In this document: positions 1 to 5,009 of the stretch, in pieces
Numbering within the stretch: position 1 is the stretch's first letter
Layout of the letters: every line of letters begins with the position of its first letter
NCBI GenBank assembly: GCA_030018635.1
Contig: JASEHU010000180.1
Coordinates: 1 to 5,038, forward strand
Direction: 5' to 3'
From: a bacterium
GTDB taxonomy: Bacteria; UBA9089; CG2-30-40-21; SBAY01
Length of the DNA stretch: 5,038 nucleotides
Position numbers and translations under genes: made by a program
Notes under the pieces: generated by a model
What the model was told of the DNA's origin: nothing
The model's database searches: none
The model's input: the letters and a program-made list of their open reading frames with translations, nothing else

Positions 1-82
1 AGAAAATAACTTGGAGTTGAAGTTGGCAGTTTGATTTTTTTGATTGCACAGGTCGCTATATTTTAAAATGAGGTATGCTTCG

Positions 83-1105
83 ATGTTAATTTTAGGTATT
101 GAGACTTCATGTGATGAAACTGCGGCATCTGTTGTTGAAGATGGACAAAATATTTTGTCTAATATTATTGCTTCGCAGATAGATGTTCATCGCAGATTTG
201 GGGGTGTAGTGCCGGAGCTTGCCTCAAGAAAACACATTGAGTCCATTAATTTGGTTGTAGAAGAGGCATTATCTGTTTCAAAGGTGAATTTAGCTGATAT
301 TTCTGCTTGTGCGGTAACTTATGGGCCTGGATTAGTTGGTTGTTTACTCATAGGACTATCTTTTGCCAAAGGGCTTGCTTATTCCAGAAATATCCCTTTG
401 ATAGGTATAAATCACTTAGAAGGACATATCTATGCCACATACTTGGACTATCCACAACTGCCAGAGGTGCTACCTCTTTGCCTGCCGGCAATAGCCTTAA
501 TTGTTTCTGGTGGACATACGGAATTAGTTCAGGTAAATGAGTGGGGAAACTATAAGTTATTAGGTAGAACTATAGACGATGCTGTTGGTGAGGCATTTGA
601 TAAAGCGGCTAAATTGCTTAACTTAGGCTATCCCGGAGGGCCAATAATTGATGTTCTGGCAAAAGAAGGAAACTCGCAGGCAATTAAATTCCCACGAGCA
701 TTATGGCGAAAAAGGGCATTTGACTTCAGCCTGAGCGGATTAAAAACATCATTGATATATTTTTTACGGGGTTTAACCCAGGATAATATGCAAAGCTTGA
801 CCCAGGAAGATATTGTTGCCAGTTTTCAGGAAGCAATAGTGGATGTTCTAATTAATAAAACAGTTAAAGCGGCAAAAGATAATCAACTAAAGAATATCAT
901 CTTGTGCGGCGGTGTAGCGGCTAATACCCGTCTTAAACAAAGATTGTCTGATGAAGCACAAAAAGAAGGGATGATGGTCTATTATCCTTCTATTAAGTTA
1001 TGTACCGATAATGCGGCAATGATTGCCGGATTAGGATATGTTCAATATCAGCGGGAAGAATTTGCTCCACTTTCATTAAATGCTGATCCAAACTTGAAAT
1101 TATAA
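83..1105 (+). CDS. tsaD: tRNA N6-adenosine threonylcarbamoyltransferase TsaD
   Basis: TsaD transfers the threonylcarbamoyl group from threonylcarbamoyl-AMP (made by TsaC/Sua5) to A37 of ANN-decoding tRNAs, giving t6A; in bacteria it works in the cytoplasm with TsaB and TsaE. The 340-residue product has the full family signature: IETSCDETA at residues 6-14, metal-binding HLEGH at 111-115 (H111, H115), SGGHTEL at 142-148, a DDAVGEAFDK block near 165-174, FSLSGLKTS near 215-223, CGGVAANTRL at 275-284, and CTDNAAMIAG near 307-316, whose D309 is the third metal ligand. The length matches the family. I chose the ATG at 83 because GAGGT at 70-74 lies 8 bases upstream and the family begins almost directly with ILGIETS; the frame is open back to a TTG at 44, which would add 13 atypical residues. 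tsaB and rimI, common neighbours elsewhere, are not in the window. Confidence 0.97.
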   Translation: MLILGIETSCDETAASVVEDGQNILSNIIASQIDVHRRFGGVVPELASRKHIESINLVVEEALSVSKVNLADISACAVTYGPGLVGCLLIGLSFAKGLAYSRNIPLIGINHLEGHIYATYLDYPQLPEVLPLCLPAIALIVSGGHTELVQVNEWGNYKLLGRTIDDAVGEAFDKAAKLLNLGYPGGPIIDVLAKEGNSQAIKFPRALWRKRAFDFSLSGLKTSLIYFLRGLTQDNMQSLTQEDIVASFQEAIVDVLINKTVKAAKDNQLKNIILCGGVAANTRLKQRLSDEAQKEGMMVYYPSIKLCTDNAAMIAGLGYVQYQREEFAPLSLNADPNLKL

Positions 1106-1121
1106 AAAATAAGGGGGAAGG

Positions 1122-1228
1122 AGGTTGAGTAATTAAAAATTATGAATTATGAATTATGAATGAAGGAAAAAGAAGACAATAAATTCTTAATCTTATAATT
1201 TATAATTCATAATTTATAATTATACGAG
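1122..1228 (+). repeat. AT-rich inverted-repeat spacer element, copy 1
   Basis: This fills most of the 133-bp tsaD-nikR spacer. An upstream arm at about 1130-1159 is nearly complementary to a downstream arm at about 1195-1223, with a perfect 14-bp core (1137-1150 against 1202-1215), so DNA or RNA could form a long AT hairpin. The upstream arm is built from short tandem units of the ATGAATT type. Bases 1122-1149 match 3287-3314 exactly on the opposite strand (28 bp). Bases 1217-1228 (TAATTATACGAG), next to the nikR ribosome-binding site, recur exactly at 3133-3144 on the opposite strand. The spacer is therefore one copy of a dispersed unit whose other copy precedes the sigma gene. TATAAT occurs at 1194, 1201 and 1215, but I see no convincing -35 partner in this low-complexity sequence, so I call no promoter. 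Confidence 0.8.
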
Positions 1229-1238
1229 GAGGTATTCA

Positions 1239-1655
1239 ATGACTGAGTTAGTTCGATTTGGGGTCTCACTTGATAAAAAACTTCTGGAATGGTTTGACAA
1301 ACTTATTCATTCACAGAACTACTCTAATCGTTCAGAGGCTATTCGTGATTTGATTCGGGAAAACTTGGTTAAAGAGGAATGGATAAAAGGAGAAGATGTT
1401 GCCGGTGTGATTACACTGGTCTATAACCATCATCAAAGAGAACTCGTCAATGTGCTCACCGATATTCAACATGATTTTCATCATCTGATCATTTCAACTC
1501 AACATATTCATCTCGACCATGATAATTGTCTGGAGGTAGTGGTGGTAAAAGGGAAACCCAAAGAGGTTGAAAAACTGGCTTATCAAATGAAATCAACCAA
1601 GGGTGTGAAATATAGTACCTTGAATATGACTACCACTGGTAAGGGTTTGGTGTAA
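1239..1655 (+). CDS. nikR: Nickel-responsive transcriptional regulator NikR
   Basis: NikR is a tetrameric repressor that, when loaded with Ni2+, binds operators of nickel-uptake or nickel-enzyme genes. The 138-residue protein has an N-terminal ribbon-helix-helix domain (about 1-48: strand VRFGVSL at 5-11, then the NRSEAIRDLIR helix at 30-40) and a C-terminal ACT-like nickel domain (about 55-132). All four high-affinity nickel ligands are present: H78, H89, H91 and C97, in the contexts DIQH, STQHIHLDH and NCLE, equivalent to E. coli H76, H87, H89 and C95. From memory, the sequence and its STGK-like C-terminus resemble archaeal NikR (Pyrococcus type) more than E. coli NikR. GAGGAGGT at 1226-1233 lies 5 bases before the ATG. 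No nickel transporter, hydrogenase or urease gene is in the window, so its targets lie elsewhere. It converges on the sigma gene. Confidence 0.96.
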   Translation: MTELVRFGVSLDKKLLEWFDKLIHSQNYSNRSEAIRDLIRENLVKEEWIKGEDVAGVITLVYNHHQRELVNVLTDIQHDFHHLIISTQHIHLDHDNCLEVVVVKGKPKEVEKLAYQMKSTKGVKYSTLNMTTTGKGLV

Positions 1656-1670
1656 GTAAATAGAATTATC

Positions 1671-1856
1671 GGGACGGTTCATTTTCATCATTTTTTCTGT
1701 GATTTCTTTTGGAAATTAGAAATGAAAATTTGAAATTAGAAATTTGAAATTGGCAAGAGAGAAGATATGATTTCGAATTTCTTCCTAATTTCTAATTTCC
1801 AATTTCTATTTTCCATTTTTTAACCGCAAGCTTTCAAACAAGAGTGAACCATCCCC
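1671..1856. repeat. REP/MITE-like palindromic element in convergent spacer
   Basis: This 186-bp unit lies between the ends of nikR and the sigma gene. Its outer ends are imperfect inverted repeats: CGGGACGGTTCA at 1670-1681 against TGAACCATCCCC at 1845-1856 (10 of 12 paired). AATTATC directly flanks both ends (1664-1670 and 1857-1863), as a target-site duplication would, although the flanks are AT-rich. Inside, a left arm of GGAAATTAGAAAT-like units (1711-1751) pairs with a right arm (about 1783-1818), with a perfect 13-bp stem at 1711-1723 and 1788-1800. GGGACGGTTC ends resemble REP sequences tied to IS200-like (RAYT) transposases; this is recalled, not searched. There is no ORF of useful length inside, so it would be non-autonomous. 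As a large hairpin between converging genes it could also help end transcription both ways, though no classic GC stem with a T run is visible. Confidence 0.7.
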
Positions 1857-1876
1857 AATTATCAATTAATAATTCC

Positions 1877-3121
1877 CTATTCATCTACTAAAAAATCATG
1901 TAATTGTTTAGTAATCTTCATTTTGCGAAGTTTATTAAGTATGTTTTTTTCCATCTGTCTAACCCTTTCCCGGGATACCCCTAATACCTTGCCTACTTCA
2001 TCTAAGGTATGTGGTTCTAAGCCATCTAATCCAAAGCGTAATTTTAAGGTTAGTCTTTCCTTTTCGGGCAGGGTATCTACAATTTCTCGTATTTGCTCTT
2101 GTAACATACTAAAGAATATTGCCTTTGATTGAGGTAAGGCCGCTTTATCTTCAATTAAATCACCCAGCTCGCTTTCTCCGTTAATACCTACCGGCGTTTC
2201 TAAGGATATTGGTTCCTGGGCAATATTAATAAGTTCAATTACCTTAGCCACAGACATCTTCATCCTTAGAGCTATTTCCTCTAATGTTGGTTCCCGGGAT
2301 AATTGTTGTGATAAAGTATTTATTGTCTTTATACATCGATTAACTGTTTCCATCATATAAACCGGGACTCTAATAACCCTGCTTTGTTCTGCAATTGCCC
2401 TTGTAATAGCCTGTTTTATCCACCAGATAGCGTAAGTCGAAAACCTAAATCCTTCTTTATAATTATATTTACTTACGGCACAAATTAGTCCTAAATTCCC
2501 TTCATTAATCAAATCCAGAAAACTTAATTTCTTATTTCCATACCTTTTGGCTACATTTACTACCAGACGAAGGTTAGATTCAATAAACTTGCGTTTGACA
2601 TCATCAATTTTATTCTCCAGGATTTCTATGGTCTGAAGAAGTTTATCTATCTCTTTTTTAGGTAATTTTTTTAAAGATAACGGCAGGTCTTTCTTTTTAA
2701 TCTCTTTTAATTTCCACTTCTCATTGAACTGTTTTAATCTTCTTTGAGATAAGCCGGTTTTCAGCTCAATTTCCCTTATTCTTAAAAGGTCTATCTCTAT
2801 TTGTCTGGCAAATCTTTTTTCTTCAATAGTGGTTAAAAGAGGTATCTGGTTAATTTCTTTTAAATAGACATGAATGGGGTCATTAGGTTTTTTGAACTTC
2901 ATCTTCTCATCTGTAATCATCTCAGCCATTTTCCCATTATCATGGATTTCGATATTTTTTTCTTCTGTCTTAGCAAAGAAATCTTCTAAATGAGGAGACC
3001 AGGCCGCATCTTCCGTAAATATTTCATTTATTTCATCATAGGTAATATATCCTCTTTCCTCGCCTTTGGCAAGCAATTCTACTATTTCAGAGTTTATATC
3101 TTTTAAAACCTTTTTATTCAT
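1877..3121 (-). CDS. rpoD: RNA polymerase sigma-70 factor, primary type (RpoD/SigA)
   Basis: This factor directs core RNA polymerase to -10/-35 promoters. The 414-residue protein has a region 1.1-like N-terminus (about 10-60, with GYITYDEINEIF), region 1.2 (DPIHVYLKEINQIPLLT, 81-97), region 2 (FIESNLRLVVNVAKRY from 179, DLINEGNLGL 203-212, FSTYAIWWIKQAITRAIAEQ 227-246), region 3 (about 258-330) and region 4 (TLPEKERLTLKLRFGL from 350; GVSRERVRQ helix 381-389). The -10 contacts Y230, W233, W234, Q237 and T240 and the -35 contacts R384, E385 and R388 match E. coli positions minus 200. Region 1.1 supports a primary (group 1) factor. A lysine-rich stretch of about 65 residues (113-176) separates regions 1.2 and 2.1, and the usual IPVHM after region 2.4 reads VPVYM. 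AGAGGA near 3129-3134 lies 7 bases before the ATG. It follows rsmD by 199 bp; no dnaG neighbour is visible. Confidence 0.93.
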   Translation of the reverse strand: MNKKVLKDINSEIVELLAKGEERGYITYDEINEIFTEDAAWSPHLEDFFAKTEEKNIEIHDNGKMAEMITDEKMKFKKPNDPIHVYLKEINQIPLLTTIEEKRFARQIEIDLLRIREIELKTGLSQRRLKQFNEKWKLKEIKKKDLPLSLKKLPKKEIDKLLQTIEILENKIDDVKRKFIESNLRLVVNVAKRYGNKKLSFLDLINEGNLGLICAVSKYNYKEGFRFSTYAIWWIKQAITRAIAEQSRVIRVPVYMMETVNRCIKTINTLSQQLSREPTLEEIALRMKMSVAKVIELINIAQEPISLETPVGINGESELGDLIEDKAALPQSKAIFFSMLQEQIREIVDTLPEKERLTLKLRFGLDGLEPHTLDEVGKVLGVSRERVRQMEKNILNKLRKMKITKQLHDFLVDE

Positions 3122-3132
3122 GATACTATCCT

Positions 3133-3314
3133 CTCGTATAATTAAAAATTAGGGACGGTTCATTCTATCGTTTTTGCTATGATTCCTTTTGGAAATTAGA
3201 AATTGGAAATTAGAAATTAGGTCTTCACTTAACTCGTAGACCCGCCTCAATCTCTCTCCCTAATTTCTAATTTCACATTCAATTTTTAATTCATAATTTT
3301 TAATTACTCAACCT
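3133..3314 (-). repeat. AT-rich inverted-repeat spacer element, copy 2, with nested REP-like fragment
   Basis: This occupies the rsmD-sigma spacer, oriented like copy 1 with respect to its downstream gene. The rsmD-side 28 bp (3287-3314) and the sigma-side 12 bp (3133-3144) equal the ends of copy 1. Its flanks form a perfect 13-bp inverted repeat (TAATTAAAAATTA at 3139-3151 and its complement at 3294-3306). Inside is a second copy of the GGGACGGTTCATT end at 3152-3164: bases 3152-3203 align with 1671-1723 at 47 of 53 positions including one gap. The opposite GAACC-type end is missing. A perfect 16-bp stem (3206-3221 with 3259-3274) encloses a 37-base loop. The region ends at the ribosome-binding site of the sigma gene, so it lies in that gene's 5' leader. 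I find no credible promoter in it. Confidence 0.75.
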
Positions 3315-3320
3315 TATCTT

Positions 3321-3863
3321 TTACACGGAATAAAACGAAATCATAATATCCCCATAGCGTTTTTGTCTTATTAATCTTAGAGTTTCTACTGTTTCTGGTA
3401 AAAATTCTTTCTTGTGATGTTCTACACCTATGAGTCCATTTGGTTTGACAATTTTATTTTTGGCTAAGGCAAAAATAGTAGGTGAACACATAGCCTTTAA
3501 AAAAGGCGGCGCTAAATAAACAATATCGAACTCTTCCTTTAAATTTTCTATCGTCTTCAGAACATCTTTTTTATACACAAATGTATTTTCTTCCGAAAAA
3601 TTTAAAGAGGCGATATTTTGTTTGATAATCTTTACCTGAGTTAGATTATTTTCTACAAAAACTACCCGTTTTGCTCCACGACTCAATGCCTCTAATCCAA
3701 TATTTCCTGTTCCTGAATAAAGGTCAAGCCAACAAACCCCTTGAACCTTATCGCCTAACATATCAAATAAAGATGCCTTTACCCGGCTGAGTGTTGGTCT
3801 TGTGGCAAATCTGTTTGCGGTTTTAACCTTTCTACCTTTGACGCTACCTGCAATGATTCTCAT
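3321..3863 (-). CDS. rsmD: 16S rRNA (guanine(966)-N(2))-methyltransferase RsmD
   Basis: RsmD methylates G966 of 16S rRNA (E. coli numbering) on assembled or assembling 30S subunits, using S-adenosylmethionine. The 180-residue protein has the family's usual length and order: MRIIAGSVKGRKV at 1-13, RPTLSRVKASLFDML at 22-36, SAM-binding motif I LDLYSGTGNIGLEALSRGA at 46-64, and acidic E71 after motif II (VVFVEN). The catalytic motif IV, normally DPP(Y/F) or NPP(Y/F), reads APPF at 118-121 (codon GCG), so the acidic/amide residue is lost while the rest of the fold looks intact. The start is supported by AAGG at 3871-3874, 7 bases upstream of the ATG, and by the conserved RIIAG opening. It has its own promoter, divergent from the Nudix gene, and lies upstream of the sigma gene. 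The usual downstream partner coaD is not present. Confidence 0.93.
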   Translation of the reverse strand: MRIIAGSVKGRKVKTANRFATRPTLSRVKASLFDMLGDKVQGVCWLDLYSGTGNIGLEALSRGAKRVVFVENNLTQVKIIKQNIASLNFSEENTFVYKKDVLKTIENLKEEFDIVYLAPPFLKAMCSPTIFALAKNKIVKPNGLIGVEHHKKEFLPETVETLRLIRQKRYGDIMISFYSV

Positions 3864-3888
3864 TCTTCATCCTTAAATGGTAGTCTAT

Positions 3889-3917
3889 ATTTTACTTCAA
3901 AAAATAGTTCTTGTCAA
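3889..3917 (-). promoter_or_regulatory. Sigma-70 promoter for rsmD
   Basis: On the minus strand a perfect -35 box TTGACA (3912-3917) is followed by exactly 17 bases and a -10 box TAAAAT (3889-3894, 5 of 6 to consensus). Transcription would start near 3882, about 19 bases before the rsmD ATG, leaving a short leader that holds the AAGG ribosome-binding site. It may also drive the sigma gene downstream. Confidence 0.78.
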
Positions 3918-3925
3918 TAAAAATC

Positions 3926-3954
3926 TTGACTTTTGGTCTGAAGAAAAGTATAAT
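3926..3954 (+). promoter_or_regulatory. Sigma-70 promoter for the Nudix-aroK operon
   Basis: A -35 box TTGACT (3926-3931, 5 of 6) is followed by exactly 17 bases and a perfect -10 box TATAAT (3949-3954). The predicted start near 3961 gives a leader of about 43 bases before the Nudix ATG. Its -35 box lies 8 bp from the opposite-strand -35 box of rsmD, so the two promoters are back to back. Confidence 0.85.
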
Positions 3955-3985
3955 AGGACTTATAAGTCTTATATGTCCTATTATA
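3949..3985. promoter_or_regulatory. 37-bp palindrome over -10 box and start site: candidate operator
   Basis: Two perfect 11-bp arms, TATAATAGGAC (3949-3959) and GTCCTATTATA (3975-3985), flank TTATAAG-T-CTTATAT, where 6 of 7 pairs match around a central T at 3967. In all, 17 of 18 base pairs are complementary. The left arm begins with the -10 box itself and the centre is near +6, so a dimeric repressor bound here would block polymerase. Because transcription should start at about 3961, most of the left half is not transcribed; this argues for a DNA site rather than an RNA hairpin or terminator. The 7-1-7 core is loosely like Fur/PerR-family boxes, but the regulator cannot be named. Confidence 0.7.
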
Positions 3986-4003
3986 TTTTCCCAGGAGGAA
4001 AGG

Positions 4004-4432
4004 ATGGAAAAGCCCGATGTCAGGGTGGCGATAGTCATTCTTAAAGAGGATAAAATCCTATTGGTCCAGCATAAAAAGGAAGGTAGAAAATATTGGCTTT
4101 TACCTGGTGGCAGGGTAGATTTTGGCGAGACACTCATAGAAACAATCCAGCGAGAGATGTTAGAAGAGGCAAATATTAAGGTTAAGGTGGGTAATTTATT
4201 ATTTATCAGCGATGCCATCTCAAATAACAGGCATATTATCAATATCTTTTTTGAAGGGGAAATGCTCGAGGGCAACCTAAAGGTTGGTGATGAGGAAATC
4301 CTTCAGTGTGTAGAATTCGTTCCTATAGATTCACTGGATGAATTAACCTTTTATCCCATAGTGAAAGAGGAATTAAAACAATGGCTAAGTAATAGAAAAC
4401 CATTGGGTTATTTAGGTAATCGCTGGGAGTAA
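4004..4432 (+). CDS. Nudix hydrolase, substrate unknown
   Basis: Nudix enzymes hydrolyse nucleoside diphosphates linked to another moiety, often damaged nucleotides, ADP-ribose or dinucleotides, with divalent metal. The 142-residue protein has a single Nudix domain. The Nudix box runs from G36 to I58: PGGRVDFGE at 34-42, then R50, E51 and the metal-binding E54 and E55 in REMLEEANI; the usual glycine near the end of the box is N57. The preceding KYWLLPGG is typical. The C-terminus ends in GYLGNRWE, a tail I cannot assign to a subfamily. AGGAGG at 3993-3998, 5 bases before the ATG, fixes the start; the frame stays open upstream to 3911, but that stretch holds the promoter and the operator. It is expressed from the promoter at 3926-3954 and is probably cotranscribed with aroK. 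MutT-like or ADP-ribose activity is possible but undetermined. Confidence 0.93.
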   Translation: MEKPDVRVAIVILKEDKILLVQHKKEGRKYWLLPGGRVDFGETLIETIQREMLEEANIKVKVGNLLFISDAISNNRHIINIFFEGEMLEGNLKVGDEEILQCVEFVPIDSLDELTFYPIVKEELKQWLSNRKPLGYLGNRWE

Positions 4433-4437
4433 TTTTA

Positions 4438-4944
4438 ATGAATAATATCATTTTATTAGGTTTTATGGGCAGCGGGAAAACAGCGGTAGGTAAACTCCTA
4501 GCCGCAAAATTACAGAAAGATTTTATTGATTTAGATGATTGGATTGAAAAAGAGGCAGAAATGACGATAAATGAGATATTTGATAAGAACGGAGAGGCTT
4601 ATTTTAGAGAATTAGAAAAAAAGATAGTGGAAAAGGCAGGCAAAATTCTTACCAATACGGTGATTTCTACCGGTGGAGGGGTGATATTACGGGAGAGGAA
4701 TACAGAAAATCTACACCAGGCAGGGGTATTAATCTGGCTGAAGGTAAGTCCTGAAAAGGTTTATGAACGAACTAAGAATGCCGGCCACCGACCACTATTA
4801 AACTGCCCTGACCCACTCGGAAAGATAAAAGAACTGCTCTCTTTCCGCACCCCTTACTATACCAGAGCCGCAGATTATATCATCGATACCTCAAATCTGA
4901 CCGTTGAAGAAATAGTCGCAAAAATCATCGAATATTTAAAATAA
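4438..4944 (+). CDS. aroK: Shikimate kinase
   Basis: This cytoplasmic enzyme phosphorylates shikimate to shikimate 3-phosphate with ATP, the fifth step of the chorismate pathway. The 168-residue P-loop kinase has Walker A GFMGSGKT at 8-15, the shikimate/Mg site D31 and D33 in FIDLDDWIE, R57 in YFRELE, the glycine-rich STGGG at 77-81, LID-domain R118 in GHRPLL, and substrate-binding R137 in SFRTPYY. All expected catalytic residues are present and the length is normal. The gene starts 5 bases after the Nudix stop codon; its ribosome-binding site GGGAG (4425-4429) lies inside the end of the Nudix gene, so translation is probably coupled. No aroB or other aro gene is within the remaining 94 bases. 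The symbol aroK is used for the family; aroL is the paralogue name in enterics. Confidence 0.97.
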   Translation: MNNIILLGFMGSGKTAVGKLLAAKLQKDFIDLDDWIEKEAEMTINEIFDKNGEAYFRELEKKIVEKAGKILTNTVISTGGGVILRERNTENLHQAGVLIWLKVSPEKVYERTKNAGHRPLLNCPDPLGKIKELLSFRTPYYTRAADYIIDTSNLTVEEIVAKIIEYLK

Positions 4945-4954
4945 CTAAATACAG

Positions 4955-5009
4955 CAATTCACGGAGTCAAATTAGCAAATTAGGGGGTCACATCTTGAAT
5001 TGTGAATTG
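4955..5009. repeat. Short tandem and inverted repeats downstream of aroK
   Basis: The 94 bases after aroK hold an 8-bp inverted repeat (CAATTCAC 4955-4962 and GTGAATTG 5002-5009), a tandem 8-mer (CAAATTAG at 4968-4975 and 4976-4983) and a tandem 7-mer (TGAATTG at 4996-5002 and 5003-5009). The AGGGGGTCACATC stretch at 4982-4994 resembles GGGGTCA-type REP sequences by eye. It is probably the edge of another dispersed repeat cut off by the window. No terminator with a GC stem and T run is visible. Confidence 0.4.

Noticed and set aside
2..34. Open frame at the left edge that could be the last ten codons of an upstream gene, ending in TGA at 32-34
   Set aside because: Ten residues are too few to recognise a family, and such a short open run at the edge is expected by chance.
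44..82. Upstream TTG start for TsaD adding 13 residues
   Set aside because: No ribosome-binding site before it, the extra residues are not family-like, and the ATG at 83 has GAGGT at good spacing.
307..540. 77-codon open frame inside tsaD
   Set aside because: Out-of-frame shadow of a clearly conserved gene, with no recognisable motif.
1118..1156. AAGGAGG at 1118-1124 followed by tiny frames (TTG at 1125, ATG at 1142)
   Set aside because: The frames are only 3 to 5 codons and spacing is poor; the sequence is better explained by the repeat unit.
1194..1220. Three TATAAT boxes before nikR as promoters
   Set aside because: They arise in low-complexity AT repeat sequence and have no -35 box at the right distance.
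1711..1818. CRISPR-like array from GAAATTAGAAATT repeats
   Set aside because: Units are short, adjacent and low-complexity with no regular spacers; they form hairpin arms.
1923..2132. 69-codon open frame opposite the sigma gene
   Set aside because: Antisense shadow of the conserved region 4 coding sequence.
3911..4003. 31-codon N-terminal extension of the Nudix protein
   Set aside because: It would translate the promoter and operator; AGGAGG sits ideally for the ATG at 4004 and the Nudix fold begins there.
3892..4275. 127-codon minus-strand open frame opposite the Nudix gene
   Set aside because: Antisense to a conserved Nudix box and across two well-formed promoters; the hydrophobic look is a by-product of the complement.
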